Source of the DNA: Apostichopus japonicus
Lineage: Eukaryota; Echinodermata; Holothuroidea; Aspidochirotida; Stichopodidae
Reading direction: 5' to 3'
NCBI RefSeq assembly: GCF_037975245.1
Contig: NC_092562.1
Span: forward strand, 23,987,554 to 24,051,553
DNA: 64,000 nt
Part shown: positions 1 to 12,510 of the stretch, piece after piece
Position numbering within the stretch: position 1 is the stretch's first letter
Layout of the letters: each line of letters begins with the position of its first letter
Program-made: the position numbers and the translations under genes
Notes under the pieces: generated by a model
Database searches by the model: none
Seen by the model: only the letters and a program-made list of their open reading frames with translations
Told to the model about the DNA's origin: nothing

Positions 1-1486
1 GAAATGACTGTTTGATTTAGACAGCATCTTCAAAAAATGCTCCCCTCAAATAAAAGAATGAACATAGGCTTAGGAAAGTGGGGTTTGGAGGGGAGAGGAG
101 GTAGGCAGATGGTAAGCTTCACCTGTTTTACAATTGGTGGAGCAGGAATTTTGGATGCACTCCACAGCAGTGTTAGATTATTCACTTATTCAGCCAAAGA
201 TTGCAAAGCAATCAAAAATTATTTGTGATATTAAAAATCTGTCAAAATGTTGACTTGTTGGCCCCTTTAACAATAAGTGCCCCTTCAACTTTCATAACAA
301 GTCAAATTTGTTGACAATGTAAGGTACAATGGGAATGCAACACAGAAATTTATGTTTAAATTTCCTCATAAAAGTAGCCATTTCAATTCAGAAAGAAAAT
401 TGAGAAATAAACAATCAATATTTCAAAATAAATTGCCAAAATTTGGAGGAAATAGTCCAAACTTTATTTTGAAATAAACAAGTTGAACTTTGGGCATCAG
501 AAGTCAAAGATCTGTTAAGAAAGTAACTCCAACCAGTTGTTACGAGGTATAACCTGTATCATACAGTAAATCAAATTGAAAAGGTTTCAACCAGACGTAG
601 GCATAGAAACGTTGAAACTTTGAAAAGGAAACTTAATTTGGAGAGAATAGTCAATATTTCAAGAACAAAAGTTAAAACTTCCAATCCCATTAGTTTTCTA
701 CCCCTTAACTTTTTGGTATCTTTCTACTCCACGTATGCAAAGCTAAAAGGGAGAACGATAACGGGGGGACATATTTTTTAAGATGAACTGCAATTTATGA
801 ATTATTGAAGCTGAATAGTGCAATGATCTTTCAAATTATCAAAGGTAGTTTGGGCCAATTTGAATGCAATAGGAATGTGAATATGCAATATTATGAATGA
901 TACAGTTGAAGTTCCTAAGAGTGTAATACACACAAGTGAATGATTGAATTTTTGTTTCCAGTTTTCCTGTAGTCCGAGATATGTATTAAAATTGTGCTCT
1001 TTTGATTTTAGTGTTCATGTGTCTAACTTGGAGAGCGCTGTAGTGATATGGCTATTAAAGGCAATGAAGTGATCTTAGGGATTGCAGGTTTAAGTCCAGC
1101 TGGCCAGATATGAGTCATTGGACAAGGCACTTTAGCTCCATTGCCTCTCTTCAACCAGGTGTGCCAATGGGGACTTGTGTGGCAACTTGTGTGTTAAACT
1201 AGGTGGTGTGCCGATTTGTGGCTGCACCGTATGGAAATTCCCCTGAGGGAACATGAAGATGTGGCACACTGTAATGTTTGAATTGTGCACATTTGGGTGA
1301 GTGGGTTCGTGAGACAAATTACCAAAGACCAGCAGTTAACTGTTGTAAGATCATGTGCAAAGGCCTTGCCTCTATACAAGACTGCAACAAGCAAAACTTT
1401 AACCTTGAAATTTTAGAATAGAATGAAAACAGTATGCTCAAAATTTAATTTTTTTTTTCTCAAATTGATGTGTTTTTTAACTTTAG
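1..1486 (+). other. Intron upstream of Ig2 exon, copy A
   Basis: No coding exon is visible. The sequence corresponds to copy B intron 2 (49884-51343). Its right part, about 1024-1390, is a tRNA-derived SINE also present in copy B, so that insertion predates the duplication. The intron ends in a pyrimidine-rich tract and TTTAG acceptor at 1486. The two 5' exons expected from copy B would lie left of the window, if they exist. Confidence 0.7.
1024..1390 (+). repeat. tRNA-derived SINE with conserved central domain
   Basis: A box B-like GGTTTAAGTCC at about 1088 is followed by a SINE body containing GGACAAGGCACTTTAGCTCC and then CCAGGTGTGCCAATGGGG. Bodies of this type are typical of metazoan tRNA-derived SINEs. 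The same element lies at 50885-51245 in copy B, with a better preserved sequence. Confidence 0.6.
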
Positions 1487-1753
1487 CACCTATCACCCCA
1501 GTTGAATACTCTACAGTAGTGGTACGTGGACAAGAGGCCCAAGTTTCTGTGTCAACATCAGAAGAGCAGTCGACACTGAGATGGCGCAGAAATGGACGTT
1601 TCTGTAATTCAAAATTCAAAGATTGTACATGTTCTAAAGTTGCTTCATGCACTGTTGCAACTTCCGAGCTGTCAGACTCATTTGTAATGGAATCATTCAT
1701 AGCTGGAGGATACCTTAATAACAATCATGCAATAATGAATGTTATTATCAGAG
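1487..1753 (+). pseudogene. Tie-like Ig2 exon, copy A (open frame)
   Basis: This is an 89-codon exon, phase 1 at both ends, between a TTTAG acceptor and a GTAAGT donor. It encodes an Ig-like domain. VVVRGQEAQVSVS resembles the strand pattern of Tie2 Ig2, LRWRRNGRFC follows, and NNNHAIMNVIIR leads straight into the EGF1 exon as in vertebrate Tie receptors. In Tie2 this domain binds angiopoietin; that function is inferred here only from position. The exon itself is intact. It differs from copy B by 38 of 267 bases and 17 of 89 residues, far more than EGF1-3 do. I call it part of a pseudogene only because of the stop codons in the later EGF4 exon. A shortened product remains possible. Confidence 0.75.
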
Positions 1754-4700
1754 GTAAGTTTTGCTCGACGATAGATTTCTTTCATTAGAAAACGTCAAAC
1801 AAATCACTTTCTGTTAACAATGTTTTGACACAACTTTTTAGAGTAATACACAGATGAACCTTTCTGAAAAAGGTTGTGTAATCTGAACTTGTGCCTGAAT
1901 TGAGGATACCTTGAAAATGTTGAGAGAAAAATTTTGAGCTATTCAAGAGTTTCTGTGGTTTTTCCATGTCCACATTGGCTACAAATAATTAAATATGTTT
2001 GAACTCCTACCTCCATCTTTGCATCCTAACTACATGGACATTTGCTGCAGTCTGCATAAGGTTTAGACCCTCCAGCTATCACATCAAATTTCAAATGTAA
2101 CTGCATGTACCTTTCAAAAGCATGTTTGCAGTCTGTTTCCAAGGAAGTATGAACCTGTCAGAATAATGTTTACATCAATGCTATATCTGTATGTGATGGT
2201 GCTCTGCAATTAGTCTAGAGTTTATCAACTGCTTACCTAAAGGAAAAGGGGGTTCAACACAGAGAAAAGATCAAATAGGAGGTTATGTTACATCACTAAG
2301 TTCCAATGGTACATGAGTCTATGGCACAGCACGAATGGTCTTAAAATGAACAAGAACTGCAGATACAGAGATACAATACGTTGAACAGACACTCCAGCTT
2401 AGCTAATCCATTAGTATACTAGTACATATGTTGTGTGTGATAGCCCTCATTCAAAATTTTGAAAAGCTCTTTTTTATTCAAGATATATACATTTGAAGTT
2501 TTGATAAATCCGGGGAAACTACGACTTTCTGTGTTGACCATTTAGCCCTTAATACATTAAATCCTAATTACAAGCCCACACATATCATTTGCATGATGTG
2601 ATGTTCCTCTTTTAATAAAGACAACAAAATATTTCAAAAAGTTGTCATAGGCTACAAACCTGCATTCAGTGTCCTTGAATTGAAGGTTGTGAAAACAAGG
2701 AACAACATATAACAGAACATTAGGCAAATTAGGCAATTAGGAAATTGACATGACATCCGAAAATTACGTAGACATAACAATAATTTACACGCAATCTGAA
2801 AATTACATTGACATAACAATTTTGCTACTAGATGGGCAAAATAGTCAGGAATATTGACAGTGAATTTTCAGATCCAAAATCATTTAATATTTGCAGTTCT
2901 GTGTACCAAAGTGATAGTACTAGCAAATCTAAACCCAAGGAATAGGTTTCCAATTAATTTTAACCTATACACATGCACACTAGGCTAAATTTGAATGTAA
3001 ATGTTGAGGAGCAATATTTTTTATTTTTAACTTCTTTGAATAATTATGAATACCTCAATTATGTATTTCTCTCCTTGAGTTCAATACTAGTTCAATTAGT
3101 AAAAAAAAAAACCATCACAAAGTAACTCATGTTTAGTTTGCTTGGCAGTCAATTGTTTTACATCGTCAAATTGTGAAGCATTTAGTCCCAACTGTGGAAA
3201 ATTTGCCTTTAAACAAACACATGTGTACTATTACTACTATGAAATGTGTCCCCCCCCCCCCCCCTAAAAAACAAAATTGCTGTGCATGATGATCATTCAG
3301 CTGTCAGTGTGAATTTTACACTTACAACATTAAACCTTACATTGTCACAAAGCTTTTTTTCCAATTAGAAGTTTTGGAAGTAAAACATACGGATAATTGT
3401 TGAAATATGGTTCAAGACTGCAAGTAACAGAAGAAACAAAAGTCAGGAGAAAAACTGTGACTTTTAGTTGCTGTTTAAGTGTATGTACGCTAAGACTCTG
3501 AATAAAAACAGTTACTCCGACAACCATGTAGTCCCACTGTTTAAGTATCAATGGCACAGTTGTGTGATGTTATTTACAAGTTTTGATGTGATGATGGTTC
3601 ACCCTTACACTATGCCATACGAATTAATACAAACTGCATGAAGGTGTTTACAGTACTGCACACTTGTGGGTGGATGGAATGCAATATACTTTACAGTTAA
3701 TAAATGTTATTGTGAGCTCTATGCTAGCAATTACCTTAAATTCTCACCAATATTATTTTACAGCAGCTAGTGCTAGTGATTAGCTAATAAATATTTCCAA
3801 TCATACCATTTTACCCAAGCTAGAGCTCTGCAAATCGTTAAACCTTAATTTCCATCACTATTGTGTTACACCAGCTTGAGCTCAGTGCTAATCATTAAGC
3901 TTACATTTCCACCAAGTTAGTGTTACCCCACCTTGTGCTCTGTGCTAGCTATTAAACCTTAAATTTCCACCAATATTGAGTAACACCAGCTAGTGCTCAG
4001 TGCTAATGCTTAGGCTTACATTTAAATCCTTAATTTTTCTTCCTTGTGGCTTTAGCAGCCGATAATTACTTATCCGGTATCGCATGGGCAAAATGCTATA
4101 CAAAATTGTGCACTTGCTATACAATTTAGTACGCAACATGGTGCGCTTACTATACAAGTGCCAAGATGTATATAGAAAAGATGTATAGTATAGGATAAGG
4201 CTTGGTTGGCGGTTAGAGTATCCGCCTCACAAATCCCTAGGTTCTAGCATAAAAAATTCCGCCAGGAGCCATATTCTTTTGACCTATTCAAATTCCGCCA
4301 GGAGCCAGATTCTTTTGACCTATTCAAAAATCGCCGCAGTGCAGTGGTGATGTGCGGAGTCTTCCGTGGATTGGTATTTCTGGTTTTTGAACTTGGGGAA
4401 AAGGGGTTTGTTTCTGTTCTTCACTTGGTTTCGAACAACTTTGCTCGTCATGGCTGCACTGCATTGTTGTCGAATTAAGTGCCTTTGCCTACCTCAGTAT
4501 TTGAGAAAGTGATCAGATGCTGGGGCATACATTCTCGTGCGTCGGATGGGGACGTTAAATGGCGGTCTCGGGAGCGAATGCACATCCCTGCCGGGTTATC
4601 CTGTAAACAATTATTGAAAAATAGAAGGCTTGAAATAAGCCTGTGTTTATCCATGATCTATAACACTGATAGGGTCTCAAATAAGGTAACTGTAAGCTTC

Positions 4701-6366
4701 CTGATCCTTGGGTCTCTGAACTTTTGTATGCAACTCAACCATGATAATATTTCAAAAGAGACATATTTCAGAAGCTTCCAAACTGTTTGCTGACATAAAG
4801 TTTGGATACACTCCAAATTATATATACTGCGTATTTAGACTGCAATTAATGTGAATTGAGCATGCAGTTGAGAGGTTAAATTTCATGGTTATAATGTGGG
4901 AGTATACAAAGTTGCATTGATACTGTGGTGATACGTAAACCCAGCTTGCATGCATACATAGCCATGATATAGACATGCAGGACGCCTGATTGTTGGATTT
5001 ATACCTGAATGCTGTATCCATGGGTACTATACATCCTACAGGACATCATTTCCTGTTTTCTGTGGGCCATTCAATATCCGTTTCATTATATATGACTTGC
5101 AGCCTGTTTCAACTAATTCACATAACAATGGTATGTACAACTTTATGTAGTACATCACATTTATATAAGGTTTTTTGTAAAGTCTGGTTTAACCGTTTTA
5201 TTATACTTATATTGGTGTAGTATTTTACCAAATTTGACCTATAAAGCTGTCATGCTGATTGCATGATAAATATATACATAAATACAAAATGGCCAGAAAC
5301 AAAATCTAGGTATGTAGATATTTTATTAATTATAAATTAAAAGAAACAGGCCTAGAATGAATTGTCTACTGGCCAAACTTTCCATCTTTGTTAAATTAAT
5401 ATCAACTTTAAGCAACATTCATTTGCACTGGCAGAAAAATGCCACTGCACATAAAACACTCTAGTGTAATCGACTATATGCAAAAATACGGAATGCGAGT
5501 GGCTCCCTCTTACCCACCCCACCCCCTCCTAAAAACCTATTAGCTATATATGTCAATATACGCACATTGGCGTGAAGCGAGAACTGGGTGTGGGGAATGG
5601 AGGGGCAAGTCAATGATGTCACATGATGTCAAGTGAAATGTTTTTATTTTTGTTAAAGGAATGTAATGATGAAAATAAGAGCACCCTATTTCCGTTGCCC
5701 CAGAGACTGTATCGGGACCGTGAGTACTCCTGACCTAGCTGTCTCTTGCCAAGCTTTAGCTGTACAACTTTTGGGCATAGTTTCCATGGTAACAATGAAG
5801 TGTGCAATAAGTGTGCTTAATAATGACCTGTTTACAGTAACAGTAATAATTGTTCTAATTTGCTGCATTTGTTGTACATATCATTAACTTAATTATGGAG
5901 ATGAGCTCTTTGAAAGTGACTTTCAAATTTACCCTCTGCATGTGACTAAATAAAGTTTCGTTACCCCCACTACATAATGGTTTGCACCAACTATTAAAGT
6001 ACATGAGCCAATCAATATCAATAAAGATTTACTTGTCATTGTGGAATATTGGCATTAGTTGCCAAGTGAACGATACCTACATGACTGGACATTCAAACTT
6101 AAAAGTTCCATATATAGTCTCTGTAACGTATTCTTAATTAACCTGACACCTCGCACACAAGTGCTTCCACTTTTCAGGTACCTACATGACTATTATACTC
6201 CCTGGTGTGTTGTCCCCAAAAAGTAAAACCATGATCCACAACCGAAAAGTTGTTCCTAATAATGCAAGCGTCCTCTACATGCTCTACTTTATTATGTGTT
6301 TGCAGGCAAATGCAGTTCCAGTGCACCTTGTATTTTAATTGTGTCCTCTTTTTAATGTTATTTCAG
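1754..6366 (+). other. Intron between Ig2 and EGF1, copy A
   Basis: A 4.6-kb intron, colinear with 51611-58894 apart from indels. It holds a poly-C tract near 3250 and a degenerate tandem stretch at 3720-4020 in which the phrase 'accagctagtgctcagtgc' recurs about every 70 bases. From about 4020 to 4560 there is an insertion absent from copy B. It contains a tRNA-like stretch near 4205 and a 36-bp tandem duplication. No exon is visible. Confidence 0.7.
4255..4326 (+). repeat. 36-bp unit duplicated in tandem
   Basis: Two adjacent near-identical 36-base units, each containing CCGCCAGGAGCCA and TTCTTTTGACCTATTCA. They lie inside the copy-A-only insertion. Confidence 0.85.
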
Positions 6367-6498
6367 AGTGTGATGTTAACCACTGGGGAACCAACTGTAC
6401 TGAAGAATGTCCTCGTTGCTTCAATGGAGGTGTTTGTTCTGATAGGCATGGTACTTGCATATGCCCTCCTGGATTTAGTGGCCGACACTGTGAAACCG
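6367..6498 (+). pseudogene. Tie-like EGF1 exon, copy A (open frame)
   Basis: A 44-codon exon, phase 1-1, with a TTTCAG acceptor and GTAAGA donor. It encodes a compact EGF-like module starting ECDVNHWGTNC and including CFNGGVC and CICPPGFSGRHCE. This fits the first EGF repeat of vertebrate Tie receptors (Tie2 has WGPEC and CICPPGFMGRTCE at the same places). All cysteines are present. Only 3 of 132 bases differ from copy B (58895-59026), and all three change an amino acid (T/A, V/I, R/K). The frame is open. It belongs to the copy broken downstream at EGF4. Confidence 0.85.
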
Positions 6499-8019
6499 GT
6501 AAGATATACATCGAAAGAGCTGAATTATGTGCTATAGACACAGGCCATATATGTTTTTAAAAGTACCTGAAGTGCTACAAAATTACGCTCGATCCACAAA
6601 GATATTTTGTCTGCCTTCCTAGTGTTGTTGGATATACATACTGTATATTTGGTACAATAATACTCCAATATTTTTGGGCGGTATCGACTTACAGGCCATT
6701 CCAGCTAGGTATGTACATTTCAAATGTAAGACCCATTCAAGCATTGGGTGAGTTGATGCATTGAAAGAAAAGACTTTTCTCTTTTTTGTTTTATTTTATT
6801 TTATTTTTATCTAATGTTTGCTTCCGATGCTTTGCATCCATCAGAACTACGCAGTCAAGTTGGCGGGTGTATGTGATCCCCTCGCTTGTAAACACGGTAT
6901 CTCAAGAAGAAATGTGTGATTGATATGTCATACTTGGTTTATATTGGTTTTATTGGTCAGGGTCAGTAGGTGATTCCTTAATTTTTGGGGTGTGGCTATC
7001 CTGCATATTACTGAGTGGATAGGGCTAAAAGTAAAAAATTTAAAATGTCAATGTCTCTTCAACTGTACGTCCAAGTTAGTTCATACATAGTAACTTGTAA
7101 CAACATAGTAAGAAGATATTCTTTGCAACAACAACTTCACTGCATTAATATTATGAGTGGCTCAGCTAGGGGCTTAAAATGGTCAAAAACAGCTTTCAAG
7201 CATGATATCTCCACAAGCACAGGTTGAATCAATGTGGTACTTGGTACAAAATGCATATATGACCTACAATGAATAGATGTGCCATATTGTTTCTGGTTCC
7301 CATCTCTTGAAAATTAATGAGTGGGCAGGGCCGACAATAAAATTTTCAAGATTTCAACTTCGCTTTAACCGTATGTCTGATTTAGTTTATACTTAGTATG
7401 GTGATGTAACTAAATACATCAACATCACAACAACAAAATAATACAAGGTAAATATGTAAATATGTGTACATGCTTATGAGATCGTAAATAAGACCTCATT
7501 ATTATTAATGCAAGCATCTGTTTTTATACTGTATGTCACTAAATAGACTTCATCAACATCATTACTGATTCCTGGTACCTTTTTTTATATGTTGCCGCAA
7601 ACTAGTCAATAGATATAATCCCCGGTTGGTGTGCACTTGTAAGCTCAGGAATATCAGTTAAACATTTATGTCTTACACAATGAATTTGTTTGGTCAATCG
7701 AACCACTAAATGTCTTCGTTTTCTTGTGTTTTACTGTGTGTTATAACCCACACTCGGCACAGTCATTTTATTAGGCACTCACACGCCTCAAAAGACAAGG
7801 TTTTGGCCGAGGGTAACTTTTTCAAAAAAATTACCTATGTGATCATATTTGTTACAAAAAGCTGGGCACCATGCATTGCATTGGATGGTATTCAACACTT
7901 ATAATTTGTCCATGACAACATTGTAACCTTAATAGTAAACACACAAAATGTCTCCTTTTCCCCCATTGAATTGTTTATTGCATCTGAGGAACTGACCTAC
8001 AGTAATAGTCAGTCAATCC

Positions 8020-8142
8020 TTTACTGGACTTTGTGTAGTCTATACATAGTCCAGGACTATGTATAGTCTATACATAGTCCAGGACTATGTATAGACTATA
8101 CATAGTCCAGGACTATGTATAGTCTATACGTAGTCCAGTAAA
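8020..8142 (+). repeat. Palindromic minisatellite, copy A
   Basis: A 28-base unit is repeated about four times. Each unit is nearly self-complementary: GGACTATGTATAGTC is followed by TATACATAGTCC, with a mismatch only at the centre. The array is bounded by TTTACTGGACT and its exact inverse AGTCCAGTAAA, so the whole 123 bases can fold back. The copy B array is 95 bases, shorter by exactly one unit. Confidence 0.9.
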
Positions 8143-8951
8143 CTTTACTTGAACCTCGCGAACCTCAGCAGCTGTTAAAGTAAGGAGTATTTCCTCCAAA
8201 AAATTAAAACTGATCTAGAAATGCAACCTGGAAAAAATTATTGATAGCAATCTGTAATGTCAACGGTTTAGACTATAAAGAAGATTAAATGACACTTGAG
8301 ACAAGTCGACAAGGGGCCATGGTTTGTAAACACAAAATTAGTATACTCGCAAATCTGGTATATATGCAAATTCGGTATACACACAAATAACAGGTGCGAA
8401 GACGCTCCTTTGAACTGCTTCTCTGAGAAGCAGTTCCCTGCACGCACCAGTTAAAAAATTGAGGCATGTGCAATAAATCTTTCAGGAAGGGACGTATCTA
8501 GGACTGGCAGGACTAGGATTGGGTTGTAGGGTAAAAAAAAATCGAATATGGTTTGATTTTATAGCCCATAAATTCCAACTGCGGTACAAACTCGATTGCG
8601 CACGGAATGCAACGTATTTTCAGCCGTATTTTCGTGTCCGATCTTACGGTCATATAACGTTATGTTGAAATACATACAGAAGCTAGCTAAAAAAAAAACA
8701 AAGTTAGAGACATCAGTTGCCATAAATGACAACCATTGAAGTAAAAATGATTAAATAAGACTTGAAACTTGTAAAACATGCATAACATCATATAGATTCT
8801 TACTTTCCTATTTCAATCTTTGACTCTAAATAAATACCACTGACATGTAACGTGATTCTAAAATGAGATCTAGGTCTACATACCTTTTACATCAAATGCA
8901 CGTTCTTCGCATTCTGTGCAAAATGCGCTTTTCCCTTATACCCCTCACCAC

Positions 8952-10637
8952 CAGTGGCGTCGCCAAGGGGGGGGGGCAGGGGGCACGTGCCCCCCTGGAA
9001 AACCTAGTGCCCCCCGAGTGCCCCCCATCTGAGATTTGGGTTGGTAAAAAAAATATATATATATATTTTGTTATATTCAACTCCCATCATCTGAGTTGGT
9101 TTTTCATAAGGACAAAGAAGCACAGTAATTCGTATTTTCTTCAAATGAGCTGCGAAAAAATGAAAAAGTTTATTCTTGAACGTCGGGTATCGAAGTCGTA
9201 ACCCGCACCATCACAACAGGTGTCCATATTTATATTGAATGTGTCAGTGCTCACGCCATACCAGCGGATATACACGTCCGCCTCGCGAGCTACATGACTG
9301 TGAGAAAGGAGGGTACTGCAATATGTTGCCTTGGTCTGAGGTTGACAGGTTCGGAGCTGACGAAATGTGAGAATGTGAGGGTCCGCAGGCACCATACTTG
9401 CCTATATTTGTGGACCCATATATTAACCCTGTTGTGTAGGGGGTGCAGAGGTCATTTGAGGTCAGATGCTTGTAGGAACAAATGGCGAATGTTCACACCT
9501 GCGTACTGAGCCATACTCGATGTGTGATCAAACTTTGGATTGCATGGTGAGATCCCTGATAGGAGCCAATAACGATGCTGGAACCTGTTACATCTTAATA
9601 GATAATGGGCGAAAACGAGAAGGACAAGAAATGAGTCGGGGGTTATGCACACATTAATTCAACAAATGTAGGTTTTATTGATATAGGGTTAGGCATAATA
9701 TCGACAGCATGTGGTTCATATCCTCTGCAAAATTCTGCGCCTTGTTAAAATCATTACCTCAAAAATAGCAATTTCTGGAGATATCTTCAGATCGAATTTA
9801 GCATCAAATGTGGCAGCATTTTGCATCTAGCCCATCCTCCGTATGCGAAAATTTTCCAAAGGGGAGGGGGAAGTGGCGGCGGAACCGGGGCGCTTGGGGG
9901 GCTCACCCCCCCAATGAAAAAGTTGAGTGGGCAAATGCATGATAAGCCCCCCCCCCCAATATTTACCAAGGCTCCGAAACGTACTGTCCGATGCACACGT
10001 ATACTATATAGGTGTAATAAGTTTAGTAAATGCTGGGGGGACCCTCGGCCCATCCCCTGGCTATAGACCACATTGTCACCCCAACCGCGTCTTCACGCCC
10101 CGTGAAAAGTGGAAGCAGTGAGTGTGAGTACCGGTAAGCGCAACACAACTTCGTCTTAGGCCAATGACTTGCTTCATTTCAGTCAGTTCTCCAACATCCC
10201 TTACTACACTCAAAAAAGTCTTTGCGAGTACACTACGAGTAATAGCTACTCTCTTAAAACACCATCGAACATACAAATTACAATGTTTTTACAGACTTTT
10301 ACGTGCAATCTGAGAAATTGCAGGCTTGAGACCCATATTTTAGGGCTAGGTATTCGCAGCATAAAACACTCGGGAAGTGCCGTTTCCGGCCATCTGGGGG
10401 TTTGAAAAACCCTAATTTTTTTTGCTCCGCGCCAACCGATGGTGGCGCTCCGCTTGGATAGTCTCTACACATTAGCCCCCCCCCATTAATTTTCCTGTTC
10501 CGCCGCGCCTGGAGGGAGCACCCCTCCCCTTAGACCCCTCCCCCAGGACGGCGATCTGTATCCACCTAAGTGGCCCCCATCAAATGCTGGTGCCCCCCCC
10601 CTGTGCCCCCAGACTGAAAAGTCTGGTGACGCGACTG
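8952..10637. mobile_element. Non-autonomous hAT-like element with 8-bp TSD
   Basis: The left end CAGTGGCGTCGCCA and the inverse of the right end, CAGTCGCGTCACCA, match at 12 of 14 positions. The element is flanked by a perfect 8-base duplication CTCACCAC (8944-8951 and 10638-10645). CAGNGGCG-type ends with 8-bp duplications are the hallmark of the hAT superfamily. The 1686-base interior has G/C-homopolymer-rich ends and no transposase-like reading frame. It sits in the copy A intron and is missing from copy B, so it inserted after the duplication or was lost from copy B. Confidence 0.88.
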
Positions 10638-11217
10638 CTCACCACGACCGTCACCATTTTCTCATTTCCACTCTGTTTTGTAAATCAGACACGCACGCAT
10701 GATTTCGCTATGGGGGTGGAATTCACGATACTGATCTGTATCCTGTAGGAGGAGTCTTAAGGGAGAGGTGGCCCCTTAATATTCATGGTGCCGAGTGGGA
10801 AATGATGGTCGTCCGAACCATTCGACCCCCCCCCCTCCAGTGTACTGACCTGTATATCTCATTTTTCGAAATGCCCTTGGATTCAAATCGGAGCAATCAG
10901 TTACAGTACCATGTACTAAAATAGTTTTTGATCGCTCGTTCTTTTTACAGTCGCTTTTTGCGATCCCAAAATTTCTGATGGTATTTTTTCCTCTGTCCCC
11001 GTTTGCTACGCCAGTGGTATGTCCACTAGCCTACTCGGTAGAGAGAGAGAGAGTTGATTTGTTGATTTGTCAAGGTTTTACGGATCAGTTTCTAACCAAT
11101 TGGTTTAAGTTGCGCTCGCCGCGGCCTTTCTTCAGTTGTGACTCACTGGCTTGTTTTCCCTACTCCATTGCTTGAGCACCAAGCACAACTGCAGTAGGTT
11201 CCATTTTTAAAGTATTC

Positions 11218-11297
11218 GGTATGATCCGGCCAGGAGTCGAACCCCTGATTTACCGGCTGCAAGTCGGATGCTCTAACCACTTGACCATGCAGTCGGT
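11218..11297 (-). repeat. tRNA-derived SINE head or tRNA pseudogene
   Basis: On the minus strand a box A-like GGTCAAGTGGTTAGAGC and a box B-like GGGGTTCGACTCC have tRNA spacing. A GCA (Cys-type) triplet sits in the anticodon position, but the anticodon stem does not pair well. That argues for a tRNA-derived repeat rather than a working tRNA gene. Confidence 0.6.
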
Positions 11298-12354
11298 CTG
11301 AGAGAGAGAGGAGAAGGGGGAGGGGGGAGTACAACTACCGACAAATTTAAAGAGGTTGTCGTAACAATTTGCTTTTGCTTTTTACCAGCGTTTTATTCAT
11401 ATAAGTCAACGTGAGAGAAAAACTACCCCGAGTTTTGAACTACTAAATGTTTGAATGTCCATTAGCCCATGCTCTGAAACGTTTCGGATTACTGAATAAT
11501 ATTCTAACGATTTGTTGGTTTTGAAACTGAAAATTAAATGTAAAAGTAATCAGCCAAAATTATGAGCTCGAAATTATCGAAAGCGGCAAAATTATACTTG
11601 TCAAGTTACATAAAAAGAAATGACAATATCTTAGGTTCTTTGCCAAGACAATACAGCAAAATATTCAACTATTGATAAGGGTGTTTAACCAGGTCCCTTA
11701 TCAATATTACTGGTAACACATATATTTCTATTTGAAGGAATTCACTCTAAGCCCCGCCTACTTATTAGTATGAATGAGATTCAACAAAAGAAAAAGGATT
11801 CATCAATCCACTATGTGGAATCTACCTATTAAGTCTAAGAATGATCCCACTACCAATTCTGAGGTTGCTTCATTAAAAGTTAATTTTTAAAATAGTGTTT
11901 AAGTCCCGCCAATTATGAATAGTAATGAGGCCGTAGTCATGTCATATGTGGACATATAGATTCGGTAAATGTCAGGGGGGGGGGGTATTTTTCCTGGGGT
12001 AGTTGTCCGGGAACCGAATATTCCATTGAAAAGTTACCTCAGGTTTTATCCCTTGTTGGAAACATATGTTTCCAACAAGTTTCCCTATGGAACTTACAAT
12101 ATTATTGAGCTTCTTGCTTTGAATATTTGAGCTCTTTGACCGGATTTCTCAATTCATTCTCACTTACAGATGAATAATTATGGTGGAGTTTCATATTGGT
12201 TTTTGAGGACAGTGTTGAGTTATAATCTAGATTAAAAGGTACCCTTGGGTGGGGGGGGGGGGGAGTGATGCCAGATGACACTATTGTCTCCATGCAGTTT
12301 ATTGATTTAAAAACGAAATTGATAATTATGTCACGTCCACCTTCTTCTGTACAG

Positions 12355-12510
12355 TTCGTGGACGGAATGTTTTCGGACAAAACGGTGAATTCCGATGTGA
12401 CGAACGCGCAGCAGACGATGCTACCAGTTGTCGGGGTTCACAGATATGTTATCCAAATCCATTTGGCTGTACATGTCCGGCTGGCTACTCAGGCCTTGGG
12501 TGTATGACAG
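12355..12510 (+). pseudogene. Tie-like EGF2 exon, copy A (open frame)
   Basis: A 52-codon exon, phase 1-1, with a TACAG acceptor and GTAACA donor. Read in phase it starts VRGRNVFGQNGEFRC and ends with ICYPNPFGCTCPAGYSGLGC. The second EGF repeat of Tie2 has the same layout, including PDPYGCSCATGWKGLQC. The correct frame differs from the longest open frame across this stretch; it is fixed by the preceding phase-1 exon. There are four base differences from copy B in 156 (three change a residue). The frame is open. Confidence 0.82.

Larger units (their letters stand above)
6499..12354 (+). other. Intron between EGF1 and EGF2, copy A
   Basis: A 5.9-kb intron, against 2.1 kb in copy B (59027-61153). 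The excess lies between about 8280 and 12000 and includes a complete hAT-type element and a tRNA-like SINE head. The shared part contains a palindromic minisatellite at 8020-8142. No exon is visible. Confidence 0.75.

Noticed and set aside
9872-10511. Possible second hAT-like element (GGCGGCGGAAC inverse ends) inside the first
   Set aside because: The ends are partly inverse, but no 8-bp duplication could be matched. It may be subterminal sequence of the larger element.
12265-12507. 80-codon open frame across EGF2 exon, and its copy at 61040-61306
   Set aside because: Wrong frame. The phase-1 junction gives the cysteine-rich EGF reading instead.
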